NCBI GenBank assembly: GCA_947652605.1
Contig: CANTFG010000203.1
Span: forward strand, 20,147 to 84,146
Length of the DNA stretch: 64,000 nucleotides
Reading direction: 5' to 3'
DNA from: Elmis aenea
Lineage: Eukaryota; Arthropoda; Insecta; Coleoptera; Elmidae
Shown: piece after piece, positions 32,392 through 44,529 of the stretch
Numbering within the stretch: the stretch's first letter is position 1
How the letters are laid out: each line of letters opens with the position of its first letter
Notes under the pieces: model-generated
Seen by the model: the letters and a program-made list of their open reading frames with translations, nothing else
Told to the model about the DNA's origin: nothing
The model's database searches: none
Program-made: the position numbers and the translations under genes

Positions 32392-32860
32392 TATGTCTAC
32401 ATGCAGTTTTGAGGCCTTCGCTCATGGCCTCATAACATTTTTCGAGCTAATTAGATTTATATGTGCAGAATTGTTCAAAAGCGTAAACAATGCTCACCGA
32501 TTTTCTAAAGTTGCTGTTTTAAAAATTTTGTAATGAAAAAACTACTTTAGTAAAAGGTTATGGTTTGAGACCACAAAAGTATAGCTTTTACTAGATAGAT
32601 GGTACTAAATATTGATAAAACAGATTACAAACGTCTACTAGACAAAACGTGTTATTATAGGCAGTTATTCACAAGGATTAGCCGTTAGTCCACTTTCAGT
32701 TGACAAAAAAATGTATAACAATCCCTTCTTGATTAACAAGTACGCTTAGCAGATGTCATAATGAAAAAGTTAAATGGTTTCATAAATCGGCAATTTACTG
32801 TGACATTTTGGAGCCGCACAATATTTATGTTACATGGCCACAAAAATATATTAAAATAAA
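32392..32860. other. Spacer with GGCC(A/T)C words, no gene
   Basis: Contains TTTGAGGCC and TGGCCACAAAA words that foreshadow the tandem repeat to the right. Nothing coding is seen. Confidence 0.3.
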
Positions 32861-32879
32861 ACATATGGTTTCAAAAGTG

Positions 32880-33230
32880 CATAAACTGTTATAGATATTT
32901 GAGTCCACGCAAAATATGTGGTTTCAAAAATATACACTATGCAACGAGTTTTTGAGGCCACAAAATAATTTGTATTTACAGGCTTTTGAAGCCACATACA
33001 GTAATGGCTTCAAAATTGTACAAAGTAACATCGATTTTTGAGTCCACACAAAATATGTGGTTTCAAAAATATACACTATGCAACGAGTTTTTGAGGCCAC
33101 AAAATAATTTGTATTTACAGGCTTTTGAAGCCACATACAGTAATGGCTTCAAAATTGTACAAAGTAACATTGATTTTTGAGTCCACACAAAATATGTGGT
33201 TTCAAAAATGCACACTATTTTTAGGGCCAT
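32880..33230. repeat. 139-bp tandem repeat, about 2.4 copies
   Basis: The word GAGTCCAC recurs at 32901, 33040 and 33179, exactly 139 bp apart. Each unit contains CAAAATATGTGGTTTCAAAA, TTTTTGAGGCCACAAAATAA and TTTTGAAGCCACATACAG. Thus within a unit a shorter theme (TTTGAGxCCAC / GGTTTCAAA) is itself repeated in both orientations. Confidence 0.9.
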
Positions 33231-33544
33231 TTAAATCAACTATAAACAAATATAATTTCATCATTTATTTTCTTAAGCAATACAAACCAAAACAGATTGT
33301 TGAATATAAAATAAAGAACTATTACAATGTATTCATCTCCTTGTATATAATCTAAGATATCCTCTGCATAATATTGTAGTTTTAAAAAAATTAACAAAAC
33401 TAATTTCATTATGTTTTTCCTTACACAATAAAAACTAAGACAAGTTGATACTAAAATACACAAATATCTAAATATATTCCCAGTATAACCCAAGGATGTC
33501 CGAATATTTTAATAATGCAAAAACGAACAAAATAAATTTCATTA

Positions 33545-34725
33545 CACCCGGTGTAAATGAAATCAGGCTCACCATTCTTTTACTTTAGTTTTCAATTATA
33601 CAAACAAAATTACGACATGTAATTTGTGCATAAAACCAGAATATCTTAACATAAACACACTTTGAAATCAGCTCTGGTTTTACCAGAAATGTCCATAAAT
33701 CTCTTATTTCAAATGGAACACTATATTTTCAAATTTTTGCAAAGAGGAAGCAATTATTAATACAACTACATTACTTTAAAAACTATTACCATCTCAAATA
33801 AGCTTGGGACATAATATTTAGTTTTTATAAAGTGTATTGTGAATATTATTACATCAACAAAAGTGTATTAAGAATAATTTTGTTAAAAGTAAGCTAAATG
33901 TTAATTTGAATTTACAAAAACGTTATCCAGACACTCGTTGAAATAAAATTTAACTTTAATTTATACAAGTCAAGGCATACGTACGAAAAATAATATTTGG
34001 TCAAAAAACAGTTTTTGGTGTTAAGAAGTTTTCAAAAACATGTAAATATATTAAAAATGGCATCTTCTTTTTAAAAATGTGAAAATATACAGGGTGTTCT
34101 ATTTGAAATAACAAAGTTACGACCAGTTCCGGCTAAACTGGAAATGATCTACAGGTCGACAGCGTTACTCAAAAAGTCTGCTACAAAATGAAGTATTTTA
34201 TTATCGATTTCTCAAAATGATTTATTCTTGATTAAGGTGCATGACCTAAAACTGATTATAAGATGAAAAATAAGACACTAGATTACAGCGATTTTAAAAA
34301 TAATTGTATGAGTAATGCGCCCCAATTTTAGGAGTTATAAAAAAGTTCAAAGAAAACCATATTTTATTTTAGTCTAATTTTTGAATTCTTAATTTTTTCC
34401 TTTGAACTCATTTTGTATCTCTTAAAATTTGGGCACTTTGCTCTTGTGAATATTTCTAAAATCACTAAAACTCAAGTGTTATATGAATTTTTATTTAATT
34501 TTTTATTATCTTATTAGTTTTAGGTCATGCATCAACCTTAATCGAGAATAAATATCTTTTAGAAATCGATAATAAAAAACTTTTCCGTTTGTTACTGACT
34601 TTCTGAGAGATGCTGTAAAAGTGTACGTGTTCAATAAATAATAGCGATTTATGCACATAATATATGTCCACAATTTGGTTAATTTAAATTAAAAAAGGTG
34701 GTGACTGAGCCTGATTTTGTACACC
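33545..34725. mobile_element. MITE related to 20619-21653
   Basis: Left end CACCCGGTGTAAATGAAATC and right end, inverted, GATTTTGTACACCTA-like, with TA at 33543-33544 and 34726-34727. It has the same inner pair of GGAACACTATATTTTC / ACAGGGTGTTCTATTTGAAA ends (about 33700 and 34090) as the other member. Arms are more diverged here, so this copy is older. Confidence 0.65.
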
Positions 34726-34856
34726 TATTTCCTTAAGCGATACAAACCACAACAAATTGTTTAAATATAAAAAAATCTTAAGATATCCGCATTAATATTT
34801 AAATATTTTACAAAAAAGGGGTACCAGTTAACTAATAATTTTAAACATAAAAAACA

Positions 34857-37800
34857 TTACTTCTTTTTTTTAATATTATTGTTGATGTACGCATAAAGCT
34901 GTTCAGCTGTTCTTGTTTTTAATGGGGAATATTTGGCAACAACTTCATGACATTTGTTATAACCAGGCAGAATTCCTTCTCGTAAATTATTCTCAAATAA
35001 AGCCTTTACAGCCTGTTTTTCCGGAGTTCTCCATGTTCGTCTCGCAATGAATTTATTTTTTAAATCTGTTAAATATAAAAGCAAGAATTAATGCCTACAC
35101 AATTAACATTTATTCTTTAATTAAATTTTGAGAGTTTAAAGTAACACTTAAAAAAATTATATTTTAATGAAAACAGAAAAATTGTTAACAAGCACACTAC
35201 AAGAATGGATTACTGAACTTCAAAAAGTACCTTTTCCTTTTCCTGAACACTTCTTTTTCGTTGCTTTAGATTTTTTGGGTACAAAAGATGCTGCAAAAAC
35301 AGATTTTAATTTTTCATGTGTCATAATACTCTCATCATACTTACTTTCTGTAGAATCGGATACATGTTCTGAATTTGAAGCAAACGGAATAGGTGTGCAC
35401 CCAGTTGGTGCACTTGCTTTAGAAATGCTCTGCAGTTGAACATCATTTTCTTCGCACTCAGTTTCTGGTTCAAAAGTATCTAGAACAAAAATTTATTCAT
35501 TCTTGCTAAGTCAAAATAAAGAAAATTTTACCTTCTAATTCTAATGATGACTCATCTACAAAACAGTCGACATTTATTTCATCAAGAGTTTTGCCTCTAA
35601 CCTCATCAATTTTACCATCATCAAATGTCATAAGCAACTTCGATATCCGAGCAATTTGCAGAGTGGATTCTTCCTTACGATAATGTTCTTTATGGATAAG
35701 ATGGCTGTGTCCCATAAACTGGGCTAAAATCTCCAGGTCGTTTTCGGTCATTTCTATTACTTGCGTAATAGTCGCAATTTGTTTTCGTAGATTGGTACCA
35801 CGTAGCAATTGGGGACATTTGGCTCCACATGCATATGCAGCATCACGTACACTTTTAACAGCAGAAAAATGTGAAGTACTTCCGATACCGAAGAGATACC
35901 TATTTGTGTTTTCAACACCTGCGTCCTTTCTATGCTCAATCATTTTGCCTATATACTTTACATGAGCAGAGTTAAGAAGAACGGAGACACGCCTACCCAG
36001 TTTACCTCTCAATTCTATTCTTTTAAACTTTTTACACAAGGCCTTCTCATAAGTGTTAAGAGTTTTATACACATCGCTGTTTGGTGAAATGCCGCTCCTC
36101 AGATTATATTGTTCAAGAGTTATTCTTTCAGTTTCACCAGTTCTTCGTCGATTAAATACGAGAATAAGAACTAACGTGCTGGATGCAAGTATAGACCACT
36201 GATAATAAGTAAAACCATTATTCATCAACGTGTTATATGACGATTCAGCTTTGGTTTTTAAATATTGACTGAACTTTTGTACATCTTCAGCCATCGGAAT
36301 TAATTTAGGCCTATTCCACTTGCCTTCTTCCAAGTTACCGACAGCCACTCTCGATACCACATTACCATAATCAAGTTTCATGATTTTCAAAAAGTCATTA
36401 ACACGTTTCTTTAGTTCTTCACTACCTGGATCATTAGATTGCTTTATACATTGTCCTGTTAAAATGTTTGCACACTGAACCAATGTTGTGCCTATGGCAA
36501 CTGCCAAAGAAGGAACTTTATAACAGCGTGTGTCTGGGTTCCAGCCAGAAACATTATTTATTGCTTCTATACAAGTGTCAAATTTGGCAGGATCAATACA
36601 GTCTGCAAGGTTTCTTATGGAAGGATCCAACGTTTTAGTTTCCAACACAAACCGACATATTTGTCTCATTTTACTTCTGATGAAAGAATCGAGATGAAAT
36701 GTATTTGCATGTTTTAAACAAAGTCTATTGCCATAGCTCATAATAAGCTGATCTTCTTTAATGGCATTTGTTATCATATCTGGTCTTCCGCTTCTAAGTA
36801 AACGGAGAACCACTTGGTGAGCAACAGGGGTACTTGGCTCAAACATAATTCGAGACAATTTCTTCACAGAAGTCAGTTTTTCATTACTACAATGTTTAAA
36901 GTGCACACTGAGGTTCTCGTTTCTATAAAATCCTTTGCAATTAATACAAGGTAGGTAATCCGTTGCCTTTCTTTTAAAAGATGCATTAGGGCGACGTGTA
37001 ACAATTAAGTCACCTTCATTGTATTCTGATTTGACATTGTACTCAAAAGCAGCAGCTTTTCTTAATTTTTCAATAATTTTTTGACGGTTTAAACTTTTTT
37101 TCGGAAGAGATAAAAACTCCTGTACATCTTTAAGATTTTTGTGAACTAAGCTCATGTGACGAGCAAATCTCGTGACATGTTTTTTACAGAACAAACAAAA
37201 AAAGTGCTTTTTTTGTTCCTTTAATCCTGAGATAGCAACGTGTTCTGGTAATGCTGTCCTGTTTGGCATATATGTAACAAAAGAATCATATGTAGATCTA
37301 GTTGCCAAAGAAGAAGACTTAGAAAATATTGCACTTGAAGTAGATGGTTCTGCGTCAGCGCAAACATTTTGAGGGCTTGCCAATGAACTGAAATAGCTAA
37401 CACTTTCACTTGGACTACATTGTTCAATACCATGATTCCTAGTTACAGATGACGAAGATGTAAAAGATGATATTCTGGTGTTAGATTTCTGCTGAACACA
37501 AAATTCGGAAAATGTGGAATTTGCATCATCGGAAGAATCAGCATCAGAAGGTACATAATCTTTATCATTATTAGAATCTGACGAAAAAGGTTCATTTTCC
37601 TCACAAATCATAGTGTTAAATTTGGATGAAACAACAGGATTTTCTGTTGTTGACGTGGGTAGATTGTAGCCAAATTCAATATCCATAACATCAATAGAAT
37701 TATTTTGGTCATGATTTATATGACTAAATTCAGGTGGAGAAACAGGATTATTAGTTGCTGATGAAATGCAAAGGTTGTCGCCAAGTTCAATATCCCTAGC

Positions 37801-38330
37801 ATCAAGAGAATCATTTTCGTCATGATTTATAGGACTTAATTCAGGTGAAGAAACAGGATTATTAGTTGCTGATGAAATGCACAGGTTGTCGTCAAGTCGA
37901 TTTTTCCTAAAATGAGCAGAATCTGAAGTAATAACATCATCGATAGCACTAAATTCAGGACAAGAAACAAGGTTTTCAATTATTGTTGCATTTAACTCAT
38001 GCACAGGTTCATCAACACTCAAATCTAATTGTTGTTTGCCATCAAGTAGGTTTTGCACTGTAGTTGACTGCATAAGATGCATTTTCACCTTATCTGAATG
38101 TTTAAAACAACATTATTATTACACAAATTATTTTATTAGTGGAAGCACTTACCACCGCATCCAAGTATGTTAACTGAATACGAGGCACCTCTGAATTTTG
38201 CGGAACAATCCCCATTTGGGTGACGTTTAACTTTGTGCTCGTTAATAACTGCACATTTCAAATCTTTGAACTGCACCAGAACCCAGCGCTCCTGTGTAGC
38301 AGTTTTTGGGTTTTTTGAAGGCCAAGGCAT
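34857..38330 (-). CDS. Zinc-finger / tyrosine-recombinase protein, four exons
   Basis: Four exons read by eye: 38330-38153, 38093-35532, 35479-35231, 35065-34857. Every intron is GT...AG and every junction splits a codon after its first base; together 3198 nt, 1065 residues plus stop. Exon 1 begins MPWPSKNPKTATQERWVLVQ. Exon 2 has an acidic/Ser-rich part with three similar segments of about 38 residues, a C2H2 finger near 358 (FFCLFCKKHVTRFARHM), a C2HC-type finger near 440 (CINCKGFYRNENLS) and a tyrosine-recombinase domain with RRRTGE (near 705), LRKQIAT (near 825) and GHSHLIHKEHYR (near 853). These fit the Arg, Arg, His and Tyr of the family. Exon 4 carries RRTWRTPEKQAVKALF ... LPGYNKC, a Myb-like C-terminal module. 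Such proteins are known as Crypton-like elements and as domesticated genes in animals; which applies here is open. No terminal repeats bracket it. Confidence 0.8.
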
Positions 38331-38865
38331 AGTTGTGTACTTAATTAAATTGAACAGATTTTATTAGAAAACAAACACATTAATAGTTCTGTTAAGTAAA
38401 TATATAAAACTTAATATTAAAAACAACTAAGACCTACCTTTACTTTATAAATGATATTAAACACGTGAGCACAACGCGGTTACAAGTAATGCGTCAATCA
38501 TATGCCGACACTACACTCGGCTCGGTGGCGACCAAACCAATCCCTTTTCAATTGCAAAAAACTACGGTTGACTACGGTTTCCTGATATCATTTTGTCAAG
38601 TCGATAGTCGGATAGTCATTTTGTATGAATCCGTTAAATATACGATAAGACACTGTAGTTTCGGTTACCATTTATTTCACAAAAAAACTTAGCCGCGTTA
38701 ATTTAGCAATAAAATCTGGCAGTATTAAACAACTCCCAAAAAACGAGATAAAACCTTCATATTTACAAGATAGATATGAACGTACAGCATCTAAGTGCTC
38801 GTCATGTTAAAACAATATTGGCCACCCCCGGAGGCGGAAGCTCAACTGTCAAATTTTAACAAAAG
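38331..38865. promoter_or_regulatory. Upstream region of the recombinase gene
   Basis: From about 38465 to 38560 the sequence is richer in CpG than its surroundings (AACGCGG, CTCGGCTCGGTGGCGACC), as in a promoter of a working gene. From about 38690 the sequence (CCGCGTTAATTTAGCAATAA) matches 53815-53990 and leads into the satellite. Confidence 0.4.
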
Positions 38866-41800
38866 ACCCTGCCACCTTTAAATTTACACCTATTGTAGCT
38901 TAGATAATTAGAAAAACGTTTTTTCGGCAATGGCGGCGATACAAAGAATTTTTCAAAAAACTATTGCTTGGACGAATGGATGACCCTGCCACCTTCTTAT
39001 TTATACCTATTTTAGCTTAGATAATTAGAAAAACGTTTTTTGGGCGGTGGCGGCGATACAAAGAATTTTTCAATAAACTATTGCTTGAACAAATAGATGA
39101 CCCTGCCACCTTCTTGTTTATACCTATTTAAGCTTAGATAATTAGAAAAACGTTTTTTCGGCGGTCGCGGCGATACAAAGAATTTTTCAAAAAACTATTG
39201 CTTGGACGAATGGATGACCCTGCCACCTTCTTATTTATACCTATTTTAGCTTAGATTATTAGAAAAACGTTTTTTCGGCGGTGGCGGCGATACAAAGAAT
39301 TTTTCAAAAAACTATTGCTTGGACGAATGGATGACCCTGCCACCTTCTTATTTATACCTATTTTAGCTTAGATAATTAGAAAAACGTTTTTTGGGCGGTG
39401 GCGGCGATACAAAGAATTTTTCAATAAACTATTGCTTGAACGAATAGATGACCCTGCCACCTTCTTGTTTATACCTATTTAAGCTTAGATAATTAGAAAA
39501 ACGTTTTTTCGGCGGTGGCGGCGATACAAAGAATTTTTCAATAAACTATTGCTTGAACGAATAGATGACCCTTCCACCTTCTTGTTTATACCTATTTAAG
39601 CTTAGATAATTAGAAAAACGTTTTTTCGGCGGTGGCGGCGATACAAAGAATTTTTCAATAAACTATTGCTTGAACGAATAGATGACCCTTCCACCTTCTT
39701 GTTTATACCTATTTAAGCTTAGATAATTAGAAAAACGTTTTTTCGGCGGTGGCGGCGATACAAAGAATTTTTCAATAAACTATTGCTTGAACGAATAGAT
39801 GACCCTTCCACCTTCTTGTTTATACCTATTTAAGCTTAGATAATTAGAAAAACGTTTTTTCGGCGGTGGCGGTGATACAAAGAATTTTTCAATAAACTAT
39901 TGCTTGAACGAATAGATGACCCTGCCACCTTCTTGTTTATACCTATTTAAGCTTAGATAATTAGAAAAACGTTTTTTCGGCGGTCGCGGCGATACAAAGA
40001 ATTTTTCAAAAAACTATTGCTTGGACGAATGGATGACCCTGCCACCTTCTTATTTATACCTATTTTAGCTTAGATAATTAGAAAAACGTTTTTTGGGCGG
40101 TGGCGGCGATACAAAGAATTTTTCAATAAACTATTGCTTGAACGAATAGATGACCCTGCCACCTTCTTGTTTATACCTATTTAAGCTTAGATAATTAGAA
40201 AAACGTTTTTTCGGCGGTGGCGGCGATACAAAGAATTTTTTAAAAAACTATTGCTTGGACGAATGGATGACCCTGCCACCTTCTTATTTATACCTATTTT
40301 AGCTTAGATTATTAAAAAAACGTTTTTTCGGCGGTGGCGGCGATACAAAGAATTTTTCAAAAAACTATTGCTTGGACGAATGGATGACCCTGCCAACTTC
40401 TTAGTTATACCTATTTAAGCTTAGATAATTAGAAAAACGTTTTTTCGGCGGTGGCGGCGATACAAAGAATTTTTCAATAAACTATTGCTTGAACGAATAG
40501 ATGACCCTTCCACCTTCTTGTTTATACCTATTTAAGATTAGATAATTAGAAAAACGTTTTTTCGGCGCTGGCGGCGATACAAAGAATTTTTCAAAAAACT
40601 ATTGCTTGGACGAATGGATGACCCTGCCAACTTCTTAGTTATACCTATTTTAGCTTAGATAATTAGAAAAACGTTTTTTGGGCGGTGGCGGCGATACAAA
40701 GAATTTTTCAATAAACTATTGCTTGAACGAATAGATGACCCTGCCACCTTCTTGTTTATACCTATTTAAGCTTAGATAATTAGAAAAACGTTTTTTCGGC
40801 GGTGGCGGCGATACAAAGAATTTTTTAAAAAACTATTGCTTGGACGAATGGATGACCCTGCCAACTTCTTATTTATACCTATTTAAGCTTAGATTATTAG
40901 AAAAACGTTTTTTCGGCGGTGGCGGCGATACAAAGAATTTTTCAAAAAACTATTGCTTGGACGAATGGATGACCCTGCCAACTTCTTAGTTATACCTATT
41001 TTAGCTTAGATAATTAGAAAAACGTTTTTTGGGCGGTGGCGGCGATACAAAGAATTTTTCAATAAACTATTGCTTGAACGAATAGATGACTCTGCCACCT
41101 TCTTGCTTATACCTGTTTAAGCTTAGATAATTAGAAAAACGTTTTTTCGGCAATGGCGGCGATACAAAGAATTTTTCAAAAAACTATTGCTTGGACGAAT
41201 GGATGACCCTGCCACCTTCTTATTTATACCTATTTTAGCTTAGATAATTAGAAAAACGTTTTTTCGGCGGTGGCGGCGATACAAAGAATTTTTCAATAAA
41301 CTATTGCTTGAACGAATAGATGACCCTGCCACCTTCTTGTTTATACCTATTTAAGCTTAGATAATTAGAAAAACGTTTTTTCGGCGGTCGCGGCGATACA
41401 AAGAATTTTTCAAAAAACTATTGCTTGGACGAATGGATGACCCTGCCACCTTCTTATTTATACCTATTTTAGCTTAGATTATTAGAAAAACGTTTTTTCG
41501 GCGGTGGCGGCGATACAAAGAATTTTTCAAAAAACTATTGCTTGGACGAATGGATGACCCTGCCACCTTCTTAGTTATACCTATTTTAGCTTAGATAATT
41601 AGAAAAACGTTTTTTGGGCGGTGGCGGCGATACAAAGAATTTTTCAATAAACTATTGCTTGAACGAATAGATGACCCTTCCACCTTCTTGTTTATACCTA
41701 TTTAAGCTTAGATAATTAGAAAAACGTTTTTTCGGCGCTGGTGGCGATACAAAGAATTTTTCAAAAAACTATTGCTTGGACGAATGGATGACCCTGCCAA

Positions 41801-42585
41801 CTTCTTAGTTATACCTATTTTAGCTTAGATATTTAGAAAAACGTTTTTTGGGCGGTAGCGGCGATACAAAGAATTTTTCAATAAAATATTGCTTGAACGA
41901 ATAGATGACCCTGCCACCTTCTTGTTTATACCTATTTAAGCTTAGATAATTAGAAAAACGTTTTTTCGGCGGTGGCGGCGATACAAAGAATTTTTCAAAA
42001 AACTATTGCTTGGACGAATGGATGACCCTGCCACCTTCTTATTTATACCTATTTAAGCTTAGATTATTAGAAAAACGTTTTTTCGGCGGTGGCGGCGATA
42101 CAAAGAATTTTTCAAAAAACTATTGCTTGGACGAATGGATGACCCTGCCAACTTCTTAGTTATACCTATTTTAGCTTAGATAATTAGAAAAACGTTTTTT
42201 CGGCGGTGGCGGCGATACAAAGAATTTTTTAAAAAACTATTGCTTGGACGAATGGATGACCCTGCCATCTTCTTATTTATACCTATTGTAGCTTAGATCA
42301 TTAAAAAAACGTTTTTTTCGGCGGTGGCGGCGATTTAAAGAATTTTTCAAAAAACTATTATTGCTTGGGCGAAGGGATGACCCTGCCATCTTCTCATTTA
42401 TACCTATTGTAGGTTAGATAATTAAAAAAACGTTTTTTCGGCGGTGGCGGCGATTCAAAGAATTTTTCAAAAAACTATTGCTTGGACGAATGGATGACCC
42501 TGCCTTTTTATTTATACCTATTGTAGCTTAGATAATTAGAAAAACGTTTTTTCGCCGGTGGCGATTCAAAGATTTTTTTTTTTCA
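38866..42585. repeat. 117-bp satellite array, about 32 copies
   Basis: The word TGACCCTGCC recurs at 38981, 39098, 39215 and 39332, always 117 bp apart, and so on to about 42500. Each unit contains AATTAGAAAAACGTTTTTT, GGCGGTGGCGGCGATACAAA and ACTATTGCTTG. Two unit types occur: type A (CGAATGGATGACC with TATTTTAGC) and type B (CGAATAGATGACC with TATTTAAGC and CAATAAAC). The last three or four units are more diverged, as at the edge of an array. Apparent ORFs inside are artefacts. Confidence 0.95.
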
Positions 42586-42589
42586 TTTT

Positions 42590-43298
42590 TTGTTTTCAGT
42601 TGTAAATACTGTTAATACCCAGTAGTCTGAAATTGGTATAAATTTATTGTGTCAATTTAAATTTATACATTCGAGTTATAAGATCACGCATTTTTTCCAA
42701 AATATGTTTTTTGGCACAATTTATACTATGTGTGTCCAGTGATCATAAATTGCTAAGGAAATTTTCTGCAACCTGCAACGCGCGAGATAAATTTTACTTT
42801 TATTTCGAATTATTCTGGAACACATAAGGACATCTACAAATGGTTGGCCATACCTTTCGTTTATACTACTAGCTGACTGAGGGCCATAATAAGCTCCACC
42901 CACTTAGTTTTGGGACCATGTGGCCTCAAAAAAGTACCTGCTTTATTATAAAAAATGTAAACGCTCATATTAAAAAAGTAATGGTGTGGAAAATTACAAT
43001 TATGACGGCAGTGGTATCCCACCTATAATTGTTATAAAAAGTGTATATTCATAGCGACAAAAAATTTATGTGCTATCTTCTTATGAGGCCTGGCTTCATA
43101 AGAGAAAAATGGACTCACAAATATATGCTACATAATGAAATGGTCTTAAACTTAAAGATTGGTGTATATATATATATATATATATAATATAATATAGTAT
43201 AACAGATATCGTCCAAATCTAAACCTTTACATTATTGTGCCGCTTGGGTGCCCTACACTCCGGCACTAAACGGCTCTGCTCTATACATTCTTACACCC
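42590..43298. repeat. Spacer with (AT)n run and GTGGCCTC words
   Basis: No gene. ATGTGGCCTCAAAAAAGTAC (about 42917) and GAGGCCTGGCTTCATAA (about 43085) recall the theme of the 139-bp repeat at 32880-33230. An (AT)12 run lies at 43163-43186. Confidence 0.5.
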
Positions 43299-43300
43299 TA

Positions 43301-44528
43301 TAGCAGTTTTAACTTAAAGTGGACCGCGAGATGAGCAAAGAGAGGGGATGGTGGTTGAAATGTACACTTTTCTAAAGATGTTGAGTAACGGTAAATTATT
43401 TTACAGGTTTTAATCACGTTGCTGAAACAGACTGATGTTATTAGGTGGCGCAGTAATAAACGCCTTGGACTAATTTTTGTTTCTGCCTCACTGTCCACTT
43501 TAAGTTAAAACAGCTTTAGTATGTAGCATCTGCCCTATAAACATCAAAACCCAACCCTCACGCAGGGTGATATGAATTTTTTAACCATACAATTAAAAAA
43601 AAAATTACCTATAATTTGCTGTTGAGAAAAGTTACAGGTGACTTATGCCGGTTAAAAAGTACTCTAAGTTTTTATGTTACCGGCTTATTTGATTCACTGT
43701 TAAAAGTGTAAATGTTCTATATTGCATGTACAGGGTGCCCCACAAGTTATCCCTTTGCTAATTTATGCATAAATTGAATATTTAAGCCCTAAATACAATT
43801 TTTGATAAAAAAAGTGCTTTTTAATATACAGGGTGCCCCATATGGTGAACAGCATATGGATCTCGTAAACGGTAAGAGATATAGAGTTGGTTAAATGAGT
43901 CAAAATGATCCAATTTAAAAGAAGGTATTACATGCATTTTTTGAAATTAATAGTTTTTGCGCTATTGATAAAAAGCAAAAAACTTTTTAAATTTTTGCTA
44001 ATAACTTGCTTATTTGAAATCACACTCAAAATATTTTTCGATATTATTTAAGCACTATTTGCGCAGATTTGAAATGTGTTAATAGCTTTACATATTTTCA
44101 TTAGTTTTTGTTATTTTAACATCAGCCTTATTTAAAATAAGACAGTTAATGTTAAAAAAATAAAAACAAATGAAGATAGGTAAAAGTTGTTGACAAATTT
44201 CAAATCTACGCAAAAAAGTGCCTTGATAATTTTGGAAAATAGTTTAAGTGTGATTTAAAATAAACAAGTTATAAACAAAATTTAAAAATCTTATTTTTGT
44301 TTTTTATCAATAGCGCAAAAACTATTATTTTTTTCGAGATATTTTTTTCATACATCAGTTGCTCTTAAATCAGATCATCTTGATCCTACACCTACACCGA
44401 TATGGTAAAAGGGTGTTTTGATAATTTAAAAAAAATCATTTATGCAATGTTTTTAGAAAAGTCTTTATTTCAACCGCCATCGCCTCTCTTTGAGCATCTC
44501 GCGGTCCACGTTAAGTTAAAACTGCTAT
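43301..44528. mobile_element. Composite foldback element, three copies of one end
   Basis: TAGCAGTTTTAACTTAAAGT (43301) returns inverted at 44500-44528 and, slightly changed, at 43493-43519. The first and third form a MITE of about 219 bp. The next part (AAAGAGAGG, CTCGCGGTCCAC) matches only the outer pair. Nested inside is a second foldback, 43829-44415. Confidence 0.65.
43829..44415. mobile_element. Foldback MITE nested in the composite
   Basis: Starts CAGGGTGCCCCATATGGTGA after TA (43827-43828). The arms 43920-44085 and 44200-44345 are inverse copies (TTTTTGCGCTATTGATAAAA). The right end is eroded (GGTAAAAGGGTGTTTTG). A similar but incomplete end, CAGGGTGCCCCACAAG, lies at 43731. Confidence 0.6.
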
Positions 44529-44529
44529 A

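Noticed and set aside
32986..33355. ORFs across the 139-bp repeat
   Set aside because: Both strands are open because the unit length happens to lack stops in some frames; no start context or domain.
35167..35439. 90-residue plus-strand ORF
   Set aside because: It is the antisense shadow of exon 3 of the recombinase gene.
38866..42585. CRISPR-like array
   Set aside because: Regular spacing comes from whole 117-bp units that are similar over their full length; there are no unique spacers, and the sequence is eukaryotic.
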